Of a DNA stretch of 64,000 nucleotides, positions 34,008 to 44,705 are shown one piece after another. This DNA is from JBBIMP01 sp037444305 (GTDB lineage: Bacteria; Acidobacteriota; UBA6911). Within the stretch, counting starts at the first letter, position 1. Each line of letters begins with the position of its first letter. The notes under the pieces were generated by a model. It was not told the origin of the DNA. It saw only the letters and a program-made list of their open reading frames with translations, and ran no database searches. Location of the stretch: NCBI GenBank assembly GCA_037444305.1, contig JBBIMP010000024.1:13895-77894 (forward strand), written 5' to 3'. The translations under genes and the position numbers were made by a program.

Positions 34008-36026
34008 TTACATCAGAAACGCCAGCGCCTGGAAATAGTCCTGAAGCCAGATCATCCATTTCGCCGCCCATTTGCTCGCTGCCAAGCCGGCGTCAGGATT
34101 CAACAACATGCTGTTGTTCGTATAGTTTATGTCGAGCAGGAGCTTCCGCTCCGGATCCACCGCGGCAAATTCCAGCCTCGAGGGCTTCACGACCGTGTAG
34201 AGCTTCCACTCCGATTCGCCATCCCAGAGCTCCCGCTCCTCCTCCCCGTTTTCAAACTTGAACAGCACTTCGACGGGCAGGATGCCGTCCTGCAGACGTC
34301 GGACCACCACGCGGGTTTCGAACAGCCGGGCTTCCTCCCTGCCGGCGCTCACGTACGCGGGCGATCCCTCCCGGTCGAAAAATCCCTCCGCCTTGAGGGG
34401 CCGGCTCGAGACCGAAGCCACCGCATAGTCGAAGACCGCCGACCTGCCGTAAACCTGTTCAAAGAAGCGCGAGAGATCCTGTCCGGAAATCTCTCCGGCA
34501 GCATTGAAAAAATCGGCGGGACCCGGGCTGCGGAAGCGCCAGCGTTCAAAAAAACCTGCCAGGATCCGCTGCAGAACATCCCACCCCAGCGATTTCTCGA
34601 GCATGGAGAGCCACAGGGCCGTCTTGCTGTAGCTCAGCGCTGCGCCCGTGGCGGGGTGATACCGGTAGCTGGGCGTGGACTGGGCATCGCTCCGCGCCGC
34701 CGCCCGGTAGCGGTCCAGCCCCTGTTCGTAGGTGAAGCGGTTCTTCACGACTTCGCGGAGCATGACCGGAACAAACCCGCGGAAGAACCTGCGGACGTAG
34801 AACTGCTTGCCGAAAGCCTCGGCCATCACCCGTTCGGTGGAAAATGTATTGAGCCCTTCGTCGAGCCAGGCGTGGTTGAACTCGTCGTTTCCGACGAGTC
34901 CGTACCAGAACTGGTGGCCGGCCTCGTGAACGGTGACACCTTCGGGCGACCCTCCACCTTCAGGGTTGAAGAAACGGGTGCCGCAGGTGAAGAGGGTGGG
35001 GTATTCCATCCCGCCGGCGCCGCTGCCCCAGGCAGGGTCGACGATGGTCACGTGGCCGTAGGGATACTCGCCATACCACTCGCCGTAAAGCCGCAGAGCC
35101 GCCTCGGTGGCACGAAAGTGCCGGTCCACCTGGCGCTCGTGCTCGGGCTGGTAGAGCAGCCTCATGTTCACCGGTTTCAGGCCCGGGTGTTCGAACACCC
35201 GCAGGGCCTCGCGGTAATCCGGACTCGTGGTCCACGCAAAGTCGTGCACATCCTCCTGCCGGTAGTGGTGCGTGGCTGTGCCGTCGGAATTCTCCGTGAC
35301 GCTCTGCGCGAGACCCGTGGCCCCCAGCAGCCAGCCGCGCGGCACCGCGATCTTCACATCGTAGACCCCGTAATCCGAAAAGAACTCCGTCCCCGCGTGA
35401 AACTGATGACAGTTCCACGTCCCGTCCTCCCGGAAAACCCCGACCTTGGGGAACCAGTGGGCGATAAAGAAGAAATCACCGCGGTAACCTGTGCGGGAGA
35501 ACGTCCGCGGGATCTTCGAAATCCAATCGATCTGCAGCGCAATGGTCTCGCCGGGTTCCACGGCGCGGGGCAGCGACACCACCGCCACGGTCTCATCGTT
35601 GGGATTCATGTCGTCGGGCGATATGTGCCTCAGGCTCCGCGTCACATCCGCCGGCGCGAAGGAGCCCTCCGGCAGAATCTTCATCGACCGCAGCCGGCAA
35701 TAGGAACGATCCTCCTCGCCGACAGTACGCGTCGTCCCCGATCCGGCCCCGTTTCTCAGCTGCGCCTCCTTCATCCAGGTGGTCCGGTTGTTTTTCCAGG
35801 CGTTCCAGTAGAGGTGGAATCGCATTTCCGTCGCAGGCATCTCGGTGCTGTTGCGCCAGCGCAGGATTTCCCTCCCCTCGAGCAGCCTGCGCTGAGCATC
35901 CAGGCGCACCTCGATGTCGTAATTGGCATTTCGCCCGCTCAGGGGATCGGATTCCTCGGAGCCGGCGGCGAGGGAAGCGGTTACCGCGAGGAATGCGAGG
36001 CAGGCGACTCTGCAGAAATGCTGCAT
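34008..36026 (-). CDS. M1-family metallopeptidase, exported
   Basis: 672 aa from the ATG at 36026, which gives a signal peptide (HFCRVACLAFLAVTASLAAG). The zinc site HEAGH near residues 364-368 is followed 18 residues later by the third ligand Glu in NHAWLDEGLNTFS, the HEXXH-x18-E pattern of gluzincins. A GAGGMEYPTLF segment ahead of it is the M1 GAMEN-like exopeptidase motif. The C-terminal 200 residues are a beta-rich domain ending in a weakly hydrophobic segment. It probably removes N-terminal residues from peptides outside the cytoplasm. Confidence 0.88.
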   Translation of the reverse strand: MQHFCRVACLAFLAVTASLAAGSEESDPLSGRNANYDIEVRLDAQRRLLEGREILRWRNSTEMPATEMRFHLYWNAWKNNRTTWMKEAQLRNGAGSGTTRTVGEEDRSYCRLRSMKILPEGSFAPADVTRSLRHISPDDMNPNDETVAVVSLPRAVEPGETIALQIDWISKIPRTFSRTGYRGDFFFIAHWFPKVGVFREDGTWNCHQFHAGTEFFSDYGVYDVKIAVPRGWLLGATGLAQSVTENSDGTATHHYRQEDVHDFAWTTSPDYREALRVFEHPGLKPVNMRLLYQPEHERQVDRHFRATEAALRLYGEWYGEYPYGHVTIVDPAWGSGAGGMEYPTLFTCGTRFFNPEGGGSPEGVTVHEAGHQFWYGLVGNDEFNHAWLDEGLNTFSTERVMAEAFGKQFYVRRFFRGFVPVMLREVVKNRFTYEQGLDRYRAAARSDAQSTPSYRYHPATGAALSYSKTALWLSMLEKSLGWDVLQRILAGFFERWRFRSPGPADFFNAAGEISGQDLSRFFEQVYGRSAVFDYAVASVSSRPLKAEGFFDREGSPAYVSAGREEARLFETRVVVRRLQDGILPVEVLFKFENGEEERELWDGESEWKLYTVVKPSRLEFAAVDPERKLLLDINYTNNSMLLNPDAGLAASKWAAKWMIWLQDYFQALAFLM

Positions 36027-36081
36027 ACGGGGCGTTTGCACCTCCACGGCGCTGATCGGGAAAACCGCACCGATGCGGCCA

Positions 36082-37092
36082 TTATATGCCGGGTTCCGGG
36101 ACAGACAACAGTCCAGAAGTGCCGCCCGCGGCCGTTCCTTGTCGGCCTTGCCCGCAGAAAAGAGCATTGCGGAGACCGTCCATGACCTCCATCGCCCGGA
36201 TCCCATCCATGCTGCCATCCTCGGACTCCAAAACCGACACCTGTCGGCCAAGGGGCGCCCACAGACGCGGAGAGGTCGGGCCGAAGAGCACGAGCGCCGG
36301 AACACCGAGACCGGCCGCAAGGTGGGCGATTCCCGAGTCATTTCCCAGAAAGGCACGGGCGTTGTGGATGACCGACGCCAGTAACTGCAGGGGAAGCCGG
36401 ACGGCCGGAATCACCCGGTCGGAGGCCAGCCGCCCGGCCAGTTCCCCGGCGATGCCGGCTTCCGCCGGCCCTTCGACCAGGAGCAGGAGAGTATGCGGGC
36501 TTTTCAGAAGCGCCCGGCCAACTTCCAGATATCGGTCCGCACCCCACCTTTTTTCTTCCCCCCCGGCTCCGGCGTGGAGCACTACCAGGCTGGAGGACTC
36601 TCCCCATCCGGCCAGCCTCAGCCATGCGCGGCCGGCCTCCGGGTCGGAGGGGAGCAGCCCGGCCTCGGGCATCGCAGCAATGTCTTCCGGTTTGAGCCAG
36701 GGGCGCAACGACTCCAGGAAGATGCGGGACACGTGGCGGGTTTCGCCGGCAATCGGCCGCCAGGGGGCTACCAGGGCCGCCGGGTGGATCTTCTGCAGCG
36801 ACCTGCGAAAGTCCACGGAAGCGGCGCCGGTCCACGACAGGATCCGGTCGTAGGAACGCCACAGCGCAACGTCATCCGCAGGAGGGCGACGGCCTGCGTG
36901 CAGGCGGTGCAAGGGCAGGCGCTCGAGGGAAACGATGCGGTCCGCAACCTGTGCGCAGGCGGCATCCAGGTATTCGGCATTGCCGGCGAGCGTCAGGATC
37001 GACGGCTGGAACCGCCTCCGCAGCGCGTGGAGCGCGGGCAGGGAAAGCAGAATATCGCCCAACGCCCCGGGATGGATTACGAGTATCCGCAC
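36082..37092 (-). CDS. Glycosyltransferase family 9 (heptosyltransferase-like)
   Basis: 336 aa from a GTG directly after the mrp stop codon. The N-terminus RILVIHPGALGDILLSLPAL and the C-terminal donor-site motif NDSGIAHLAAGLGVPALVLF followed by GPTSP are characteristic of GT9 enzymes, which add ADP-heptose to lipopolysaccharide core. The HAGAGGEEKRW segment near 190 is the usual phosphate-binding loop. It probably acts at the inner membrane in LPS core assembly. The exact sugar cannot be told. Confidence 0.88.
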   Translation of the reverse strand: MRILVIHPGALGDILLSLPALHALRRRFQPSILTLAGNAEYLDAACAQVADRIVSLERLPLHRLHAGRRPPADDVALWRSYDRILSWTGAASVDFRRSLQKIHPAALVAPWRPIAGETRHVSRIFLESLRPWLKPEDIAAMPEAGLLPSDPEAGRAWLRLAGWGESSSLVVLHAGAGGEEKRWGADRYLEVGRALLKSPHTLLLLVEGPAEAGIAGELAGRLASDRVIPAVRLPLQLLASVIHNARAFLGNDSGIAHLAAGLGVPALVLFGPTSPRLWAPLGRQVSVLESEDGSMDGIRAMEVMDGLRNALFCGQGRQGTAAGGTSGLLSVPEPGI

Positions 37093-38163
37093 TTAGTCGA
37101 TGATCATCGGCTCCGATGTGCCGGCGTTCGCAATGCTTACCTGGGCCGCCATCGACGCGGCAATTTCCACGAACGCCCGGGCGACCGCGGACTCCGGCTC
37201 TCCGATCACGATCGGTTTGCCTTCGTCACCGCCCCGCCGGATCGCCGTCTCCAGCGGTATGCCGCCCAGGTACGGCACGTTGAATTTCCGCGCGGTTTTT
37301 TCGCCGCCGCCGTGATGGAAGATCTCCGTCCGGGAGCGGCACTGGGGGCACTCGAAGTAGGACATGTTCTCGACCAGCCCGAGGACTTCCACCTTGACCT
37401 GCCGGAACATCATGATGGCCTTGCGCGCATCCTGCAGCGCCACATCCTGCGGCGTGCTGACCACGACGGCCCCCATCAGGGGAACGCTCTGGGTGAGGGT
37501 CAGCTGGACATCCCCGGTGCCTGGAGGGAGATCGACCAGCAGGTAGTCCAGTTCCTCCCAGTCCACCTGCCGGACAAACTGCTGGATGACGCTGTGCAGC
37601 ATCGGTCCCCGCCAGATCACCGGCGTGTCGGTGTCGACCAGGAAGCCCATCGACATGACCTTGACACCGTATTTCAGAAGCGGCTGGATGCGGTTGTCGG
37701 CCACCCGGGGCTTCCCGTTCACGCCCATCATCAGGGGCACGTTCGGGCCATAGACGTCGGCATCGAGCAGTCCGACCTTCGCCCCGGTCTGGGCAAGCGC
37801 CACCGCCAGGTTTACCGTCACGGTGGTCTTTCCCACGCCGCCCTTGCCGCTGCCGACGGCGATGATGTTCCCCACCCCCTGCACGGCAAGCTTGTCGGGA
37901 GACTGCGGCCGGCCGGACACGGCGGAGGTCATCCGGATGTCGACTTTCTCGATCCCCTTCACCTTCATCACCGCTTCCCTCGCCCAGCGCTCCATCTCCT
38001 CCTTGACCGGGCAGGCCGGGGTGGTCAACTCGATCGTAAACGAGACCCTGCTGCCGTCCACCCTGAGGTCCTTTACAAAGTTCAGGTCCACGATGTTCTT
38101 ATTGAGATCTGGATCGTTTACCGATCTCAGGGCCTCGATGACCTTCTTTTCCATGCTGCTCAA
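37093..38163 (-). CDS. mrp: Mrp/NBP35-type Fe-S cluster carrier ATPase
   Basis: 356 aa from a TTG at 38163 with GGAGG at good spacing; an ATG three codons on is the alternative. An N-terminal MIP18/DUF59 domain (VIEALRSVNDPDLNKNIVDL) is followed by the P-loop GSGKGGVGKTTVTVNLAVA at ~105, switch DLPPGTGDVQL, and the cluster-binding FECPQC pair. It is a cytoplasmic carrier that delivers iron-sulfur clusters to apoproteins. The window contains an obvious client, the 4Fe-4S enzyme IspH. Confidence 0.92.
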   Translation of the reverse strand: MSSMEKKVIEALRSVNDPDLNKNIVDLNFVKDLRVDGSRVSFTIELTTPACPVKEEMERWAREAVMKVKGIEKVDIRMTSAVSGRPQSPDKLAVQGVGNIIAVGSGKGGVGKTTVTVNLAVALAQTGAKVGLLDADVYGPNVPLMMGVNGKPRVADNRIQPLLKYGVKVMSMGFLVDTDTPVIWRGPMLHSVIQQFVRQVDWEELDYLLVDLPPGTGDVQLTLTQSVPLMGAVVVSTPQDVALQDARKAIMMFRQVKVEVLGLVENMSYFECPQCRSRTEIFHHGGGEKTARKFNVPYLGGIPLETAIRRGGDEGKPIVIGEPESAVARAFVEIAASMAAQVSIANAGTSEPMIID

Positions 38164-38242
38164 TATTCACTCCCTCCAGGAAATCTGCGTCCCAGCGAAA
38201 ATTCTACACCTCCGCAAGGGCGCCAAGAATCACAGTTCATCA

Positions 38243-38472
38243 TTGAAGGCACACTGTAAACGGAGTCGCGAACGCCAGTGAGCGGTCGCGTTGCCTGGTT
38301 AAGCGATGCAACCGGCAATCATGGTCAACGGCTGGAGCAACGTCGAGCCGTTGTGCATTGCCGGGCCTCCGGTCGCAGCGCGGCTGCATCCGAGGAAAGC
38401 CGTGTTGAAGGCGCACTGTAAACGGAAGCCGCGAACGCCAGTGAGCGGTCGGGTAGCTTCGTCAAGCGCTGT
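38243..38472. repeat. Imperfect direct repeat pair in a gene-free stretch
   Basis: 38164-38643 has no gene. It contains two ~67-bp imperfect copies, at 38243-38309 and 38405-38472. Each begins TTGAAGGC-CACTGTAAACG, continues with CGCGAACGCCAGTGAGCGGT and ends in a GTTAAGCG/GTCAAGCG block. Start-to-start distance is 162 bases. Neither copy shows an open frame. They may be remnants of a small mobile or repeat element. Confidence 0.6.
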
Positions 38473-38643
38473 GACCCGCCGCTGTCGCTCCGGGCTCCGT
38501 TAATATCTGCCGGCAAGCATTGTTGACGAATAAAGCAACGTGGAATTGCTCCTGTGGAATATTCTTCACTCACCGGAAAGATCCCCCGGCTAAACCGTAC
38601 AGAGTCCGTTCGGGGTCTTGTCAATTCCAACATAGATCCGGTC

Positions 38644-39063
38644 TCAGTTGCAGGCCTCGATCCCGCTGAAGAAGTAGGCGGTCTCGAACGCTGCGGTTTC
38701 GGACGCGTCCGAACCGTGCGTCGTGTTGCGCTCGATCGACTGTCCGAACTCCTTCCTGATGCTGCCGTCGGCTGCCTTGGCCGGATCGGTGGCGCCCATC
38801 AGGTCCCGCCATTTCTGTATGGCGTTCTCGCCCGTCAGAATCATCAGGACAATGGGCCCTTCCGACATGAACGTTGTCAGGCTGTCGAAAAACGGCCTCG
38901 CCTTGTGCACCGCGTAAAAGCCCTCCGCCTGTTTCTTCGACAGGTGCGCCATTTTCATCGCCTTGACGCGGAGGCCTGCGGCCTCGATGCGCCCGATAAT
39001 CTTCCCGTTGAGATTGCGCGCCACCCCGTCCGGCTTGATGATTGCCAATGTGTCCTGGATCAT
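38644..39063 (-). CDS. ndk: Nucleoside-diphosphate kinase
   Basis: 139 aa from the ATG at 39063 that overlaps the sucD stop (ATGA). Starts MIQDTLAIIKPDGVARNLNG, the usual NDK opening, and contains the catalytic His in SIERNTTHGSDASETA. It moves the gamma phosphate between nucleoside triphosphates in the cytoplasm. Third gene of the sucC-sucD-ndk operon. Confidence 0.96.
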   Translation of the reverse strand: MIQDTLAIIKPDGVARNLNGKIIGRIEAAGLRVKAMKMAHLSKKQAEGFYAVHKARPFFDSLTTFMSEGPIVLMILTGENAIQKWRDLMGATDPAKAADGSIRKEFGQSIERNTTHGSDASETAAFETAYFFSGIEACN

Positions 39064-39941
39064 GCTTGCTTCTCCTTCATGACTTTGAGCACCGTGTCGC
39101 CGATGTCCGCCGGGCTTTCGGCAACGTGAATTCCGCAGTCCCTCATGGCGGCGATCTTTTCGGCGGCCGTTCCCTTGCCGCCGGAAATGATGGCGCCGGC
39201 GTGTCCCATACGGCGCCCCGGGGGCGCCGTCCGGCCGGCGATGAACCCCACAACCGGCTTCCGGACATTCTGTTGTATATAGAGCGCGGCCTCCTCCTCG
39301 GCCGAGCCGCCGATCTCCCCCATCATGACGATGGCGTGCGTTTCCGGGTCTTCGTTGAACATCCGCAGGGCGTCGATGAAATTGGTCCCGATGATGGGGT
39401 CTCCGCCGATCCCCAGGCAGGTCGACTGGCCGTAGCCCCTCTGGGTCAGCTGCCACACCCCCTCGTAGGTCAGGGTGCCGCTGCGGGACACGACGCCGAC
39501 GTTCCCCTCCTTGAAGATCCGTCCGGGCATGATCCCGATCTTGCATTTGCCCGGCGAAATAACCCCCGGGCAGTTCGGTCCGACCAGGCGGCTCCGGGAC
39601 GACCGCAGTTTGGTCGAGACTTTGACCATGTCGAGCGTCGGGATGCCTTCGGTGATGCAGACGATGACGGGGATCTCGGCGGCGATCGCCTCGAGCATCG
39701 CGTCGGCGGCAAACGGCGGCGGGACGAAAATCACCGTCGCGTTGGCGCCTTCCTTCGCCACGGCGTCTTCGACGGTGTTGAAAACAGGGATGTTCTCGTG
39801 GGTTGTGCCGCCTTTTCCCGGTGTGACTCCGGCCACGACCTTGGTGCCGTATTCCATGCATTGCAGGGTATGAAATGTTCCTTCACGCCCCGTCAGGCCC
39901 TGCACCACCAGGCGGGTGTTTTTATCAACGAGTATGGACAA
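39060..39941 (-). CDS. sucD: Succinyl-CoA synthetase alpha subunit
   Basis: 293 aa from a TTG at 39941 preceded by AAGGAGA. CoA-binding Rossmann domain (LVVQGLTGREGTFHTLQCME) and the ligase domain with phosphohistidine site GHAGAIISGGKGTAAEK. With SucC it converts succinyl-CoA, phosphate and NDP to succinate, CoA and NTP in the TCA cycle. Confidence 0.96.
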   Translation of the reverse strand: MSILVDKNTRLVVQGLTGREGTFHTLQCMEYGTKVVAGVTPGKGGTTHENIPVFNTVEDAVAKEGANATVIFVPPPFAADAMLEAIAAEIPVIVCITEGIPTLDMVKVSTKLRSSRSRLVGPNCPGVISPGKCKIGIMPGRIFKEGNVGVVSRSGTLTYEGVWQLTQRGYGQSTCLGIGGDPIIGTNFIDALRMFNEDPETHAIVMMGEIGGSAEEEAALYIQQNVRKPVVGFIAGRTAPPGRRMGHAGAIISGGKGTAAEKIAAMRDCGIHVAESPADIGDTVLKVMKEKQA

Positions 39942-39952
39942 TGCAGTTCTCC

Positions 39953-41110
<1,158 letters not shown>

Positions 41111-41294
41111 GCGATTTCCTCATTGTGCCCTGAGCCGGCCGACGGTCCGGGCGGTTTGGAGTGATGATTACTCGAACTCTCGCAGGGTTTCCCCCGGGAG
41201 AAAAGTGCAAATTTTATTGTATGCGCGCGGAAACAGGCAAATAAAAATCTCCCCGAACGGAGTGTGGGAGCAAGTAATGCCGATCGATGGGGCT

Positions 41295-41369
41295 TGGTAG
41301 CGCTACGGGGATTCGAACCCCGGTTTGATGGCTGAGAACCACCCGTCCTAACCCCTAGACGATAGCGCC
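41295..41369 (-). tRNA. tRNA-Glu (CTC)
   Basis: 75 nt including an encoded CCA. Acceptor GGCGCTA/TAGCGCT; D arm with TCGTCTAGGGGTTAGGAC typical of glutamate tRNAs; anticodon stem GGTGG/CCATC around the loop TTCTCAG, so anticodon CTC; T loop TTCGAAT. It reads GAG. Confidence 0.93.
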
Positions 41370-41520
41370 ACAACCTGCAAGGGAGCACATACTAGCAAAC
41401 CGGGCGTGAATGGTCAACACCAGCTGTCGGGGCTTGATCTGGGGTTGGCCCTGCGCCCGGCACGGGCCGCTGAAAATCCTTATTCCATGCTAAAATCTGA
41501 CCTCACGCGCAGGGGGCGAT

Positions 41521-42435
41521 TTGAAAAGATATGGGGTTCTGCTGGTTGTGCTGGGATCTGCGCTCTGGGGCACGGATGCCCTGTTCCGGCGGCCGCTCAC
41601 CGAAACCCTCTCGCCCGTGACGATCGTCCTGCTCGAGCACTGCATGCTCTCCGCCGTGATGCTGCCTTACCTGATGGGATCGCGCGCCGAGCTGAAAAAA
41701 CTGGGGCGGCGGGGGATCACCGCCCTGCTCTTCATCGCCGTCGGGGGTTCGGTCGCGGCCACGAGTCTTTTTACCTACTCCATCCAGCAGGGCAATCCCA
41801 GCGTCACGCTGCTGCTGCAGAAAGCGCAGCCGCTGTTTACCATTTCCCTGGCGCGCATCATGCTCGAGGAGCGCCCGAGGAGGTGGTTCTGGACCTGCCT
41901 CCCGGTCGCGCTGGCCGGCGCCTACCTGGTCTCCGGGCCCGACTGGCGTGGAGCCTTCTTCGTCGATCTTCCAGGGTCCGCGAGCGTGGCGGCGGCGCTC
42001 GGGGCCGCAGCCCTTTGGGGTTCATGCACGGTTTTCGGCCGTTACCTGGCAGGCCGCATTCCGGTGATATTTCTCGCGGGCGCCCGCTTTCTGGCAGCCC
42101 TTCCCGTGCTCCTCATCCTCTATGCCATCCAACCCGAGCCACTGAGGTTGCTGCCGGACTCCTGGACCACGTTGGGTACCCTTGCGGGGATGGCCCTCAT
42201 TCCAGGCCTCGCCGCCCTGCTTTCCTATTACCAGGGCCTGAAGTCCACGCCCGCCTCCATCGCTTCGGTCGGCGAGCTGGCCTTCCCCGTCACCGCGGTT
42301 CTGGCAAACTGGTTCGTCCTGGACATACGGCTTTCCGGCACACAGATCCTCGGCGCCGTCGCCCTGGTGTTTGCCATAACCCTCATCACCCGGTTCTCGG
42401 CGCGCGACGCCGACCGCGGCCGGAGCGGTGCCTAG
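41521..42435 (+). CDS. EamA/DMT-family transporter
   Basis: 304 aa from a TTG at 41521 (AGGGGG just upstream). Ten predicted membrane helices in two EamA halves: the first opens GVLLVVLGSALWGTDALF, the second near residue 155 with AAALGAAALWGSCTVFGRYL. It is a member of the drug/metabolite transporter superfamily; the substrate cannot be inferred. It lies just before ispH on the same strand. Confidence 0.85.
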   Translation: MKRYGVLLVVLGSALWGTDALFRRPLTETLSPVTIVLLEHCMLSAVMLPYLMGSRAELKKLGRRGITALLFIAVGGSVAATSLFTYSIQQGNPSVTLLLQKAQPLFTISLARIMLEERPRRWFWTCLPVALAGAYLVSGPDWRGAFFVDLPGSASVAAALGAAALWGSCTVFGRYLAGRIPVIFLAGARFLAALPVLLILYAIQPEPLRLLPDSWTTLGTLAGMALIPGLAALLSYYQGLKSTPASIASVGELAFPVTAVLANWFVLDIRLSGTQILGAVALVFAITLITRFSARDADRGRSGA

Positions 42436-42505
42436 ACGACGGGCGTGGCTCAGGTCCCGCTTGCCAAGCTTCCGGCAGGGGCATATCATTTTGTGGCATC
42501 AATCC

Positions 42506-43480
42506 ATGAACCATAAAGGTATTGAAGGAAAAGTACTGCTCGCCTCTCCGCGCGGATTCTGCGCGGGCGTGGTCAGGGCCATCGACACGGTGAACCTGGC
42601 CCTGGAGCAGCTCGGCCCCCCGCTCTATGTCCGGCGGGAGATCGTGCACAACAGGTACGTGGTCGAGGGCCTGCGGAAAAAGGGGGTCGTCTTCATCCAG
42701 GAACTCGGGGAGGTTCCGCAGGACGGGGTCGTAATCTTCAGCGCGCACGGCGTTGCCCCGGAGGTCAGGGCCGCGGCGCGCGCGCGGCGCCTCAGGGTAA
42801 TCGACGCAACCTGCCCCCTGGTCACGAAAGTCCACATCGAAGCCCTGAAGTACGCGCGCGCCGGCTTCACCATCATCCTGGTAGGCCATGAAAACCACGA
42901 AGAGGTGGTGGGCACGAGGGGAGAGGCGCCGGAGTCGATCCGGGTGCTGTCCACGGTGCAGGAGGTCGAGGACCTCGAGGTTCCCGATCCCGACCGCGTC
43001 GCCTACCTGACCCAGACGACTTTGAGTTTCCTCGATGCCCGGCAGATCATCGAGGCGCTGCGGTGCAAGTTTCCCAATATCAGGGGACCGGCTTCGCACG
43101 ACATCTGTTACGCCACCCAGAACCGGCAGAACGCCATTCTCGAACTTGCCCGCCAGACGGATGTTATCCTGGTAGTGGGCTCACCCAACAGTTCGAACTC
43201 CCGCAGGCTCGTCGAGGTCGCGGCACAGGCCGGAGTGCCGGCCCACCTCATAGACGACACGGGCGACATCCGGCAGTCCTGGCTGCAAGGGGCAGACACC
43301 ATCGGCCTGACCGCCGGGGCTTCGGCGCCGGAGGAGCTGGTGGGGAGCGTGCTCGATTACTTGCGCGGGCTCGGCTACGCCGACGTGGAAACGCTCGGGG
43401 GAGTGCGGGAAGACGTTCATTTTGCCCTCCCGTCCGAACTGACGGCGGCGCCCGCCCGGGGCCGCACCTCGGGCGACTGA
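42506..43480 (+). CDS. ispH: 4-hydroxy-3-methylbut-2-enyl diphosphate reductase
   Basis: 324 aa from the ATG at 42506. Last step of the MEP pathway: reduces HMBPP to IPP and DMAPP using a 4Fe-4S cluster. The three cluster cysteines are in PRGFCAGVVRAI, VIDATCPLVTKVH and SHDICYATQNRQ. Substrate-binding residues are seen in SAHGVAP, the GHENHEE stretch and VVGSPNSSNSRRLVEVA. It directly precedes the hopanoid genes, which consume its products via farnesyl diphosphate. Confidence 0.95.
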   Translation: MNHKGIEGKVLLASPRGFCAGVVRAIDTVNLALEQLGPPLYVRREIVHNRYVVEGLRKKGVVFIQELGEVPQDGVVIFSAHGVAPEVRAAARARRLRVIDATCPLVTKVHIEALKYARAGFTIILVGHENHEEVVGTRGEAPESIRVLSTVQEVEDLEVPDPDRVAYLTQTTLSFLDARQIIEALRCKFPNIRGPASHDICYATQNRQNAILELARQTDVILVVGSPNSSNSRRLVEVAAQAGVPAHLIDDTGDIRQSWLQGADTIGLTAGASAPEELVGSVLDYLRGLGYADVETLGGVREDVHFALPSELTAAPARGRTSGD

Positions 43481-43649
43481 CCTGCACTCCGGGATCCCGG
43501 CCATCCCGCTGCGCAATGGAAAAGCAGGAGGCTTTCGGATATACTTGCGCGCTTGGCCGGCACGGTTTCCGTGCGGCCCGCCGGATCGGGCCGCATGCGC
43601 GCGCCGGCGTGAACCGGGCGCCCCAACAGCCCCTGAAGGGCATAGAGAG

Positions 43650-44702
43650 ATGGTGACACTCACAACCAGCGGACCTACATTCCTGACCGGAGCCACCGGC
43701 TTCCTCGGGAGCCACGTCCTCCGCCTGCTCAGGCTGAGGGGCGACCGCGTGCGGATCCTGGCGCGCAACTCCAGCAGAAAAACCAATATCGAAGGCACGG
43801 ACGGGGAAATCGTCATCGGCGACCTCAAGGACTCCATGTCGCTGCTGCGCTGCATCCAGGGATGCCGCATCGTTTACCACGTGGCAGCCGACTATAGGTT
43901 CTGGTCCAGGGATCCGCAGGAGATCTACGACAGCAACGTGGCCGGCACGCGGAACCTCCTGTCGGCCTGCTGCGAGGCCGGAATTGAAAGGATTGTTTAC
44001 ACCAGCGCGATCACAACCATCGGCCTGAGGCGGGACAGCCTGCTCGCCGACGAGCGGAGCCCGGTCTCGCTCGATGACATGATCGGTCATTACAGCCGGT
44101 CGAAATACATGGCCGAACAGGTCGCGCTCGAGTTCGCCGCTTCGGGGCTTCCCGTCGTAATCGTGAACCCGACCACGCCGGTGGGCGCGGGGGACATCCG
44201 GCCTACGCCGACCGGCCGCGTCATCCTGGATTTCATCCGCGGGAGAATGCCGGCCTACGTAGATACGGTGCTCAACATCGTAGGCGTGGAAGACGTCGCC
44301 CGCGGGCATCTCCTGGCCGAGGAGCGGGGCCGGATCGGCGAACGCTACATCCTGGGAGGCGAGCACTGGAACCTCGAGGAGGTTCTGGACGCCCTTGCGC
44401 GAATCGGCGGCCGACGCACACCCAGGATCCCGATTCCGTGGATCCTCGCGCTCCTCGCCGCTTACATGGATGAATTCGCCATGGGGAGGGTGCTGCGGCG
44501 CCACCCCTTCATCCCCATCGACATGGTGCGGAGCGCCCGCCGGAAGATGTACGTGAGCAGCGAGAAGGCCCGCAAGGAGCTTGGGTACGAGCCCCGGCCC
44601 GTGGAACGGGCGTTGCAGGAGGCCGTGGACTATTTCCTCCACACCTGGCAGCCCGACACGGGTAAGGACCGTGTCTCCTCCCTGCGCGCGAACATAGTGT
44701 GA
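43650..44702 (+). CDS. hpnA: Hopanoid-associated sugar epimerase HpnA
   Basis: 350 aa from the ATG at 43650. Extended SDR fold: NAD-binding TGATGFLGSHVLRLLR, catalytic Y-x3-K in HYSRSKYMAEQVAL. The HpnA-type active-site region VIVNPTTPVGAGDIRPTPTG is diagnostic. HpnA is found in hopanoid clusters; its substrate is not established. It is the first gene of a tightly packed run to 50873. Confidence 0.92.
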   Translation: MVTLTTSGPTFLTGATGFLGSHVLRLLRLRGDRVRILARNSSRKTNIEGTDGEIVIGDLKDSMSLLRCIQGCRIVYHVAADYRFWSRDPQEIYDSNVAGTRNLLSACCEAGIERIVYTSAITTIGLRRDSLLADERSPVSLDDMIGHYSRSKYMAEQVALEFAASGLPVVIVNPTTPVGAGDIRPTPTGRVILDFIRGRMPAYVDTVLNIVGVEDVARGHLLAEERGRIGERYILGGEHWNLEEVLDALARIGGRRTPRIPIPWILALLAAYMDEFAMGRVLRRHPFIPIDMVRSARRKMYVSSEKARKELGYEPRPVERALQEAVDYFLHTWQPDTGKDRVSSLRANIV

Positions 44703-44705
44703 CCG

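Noticed and set aside
38164..38643. CRISPR-like repeat
   Set aside because: Only two imperfect copies 162 bases apart, no regular spacers and no cas gene nearby.
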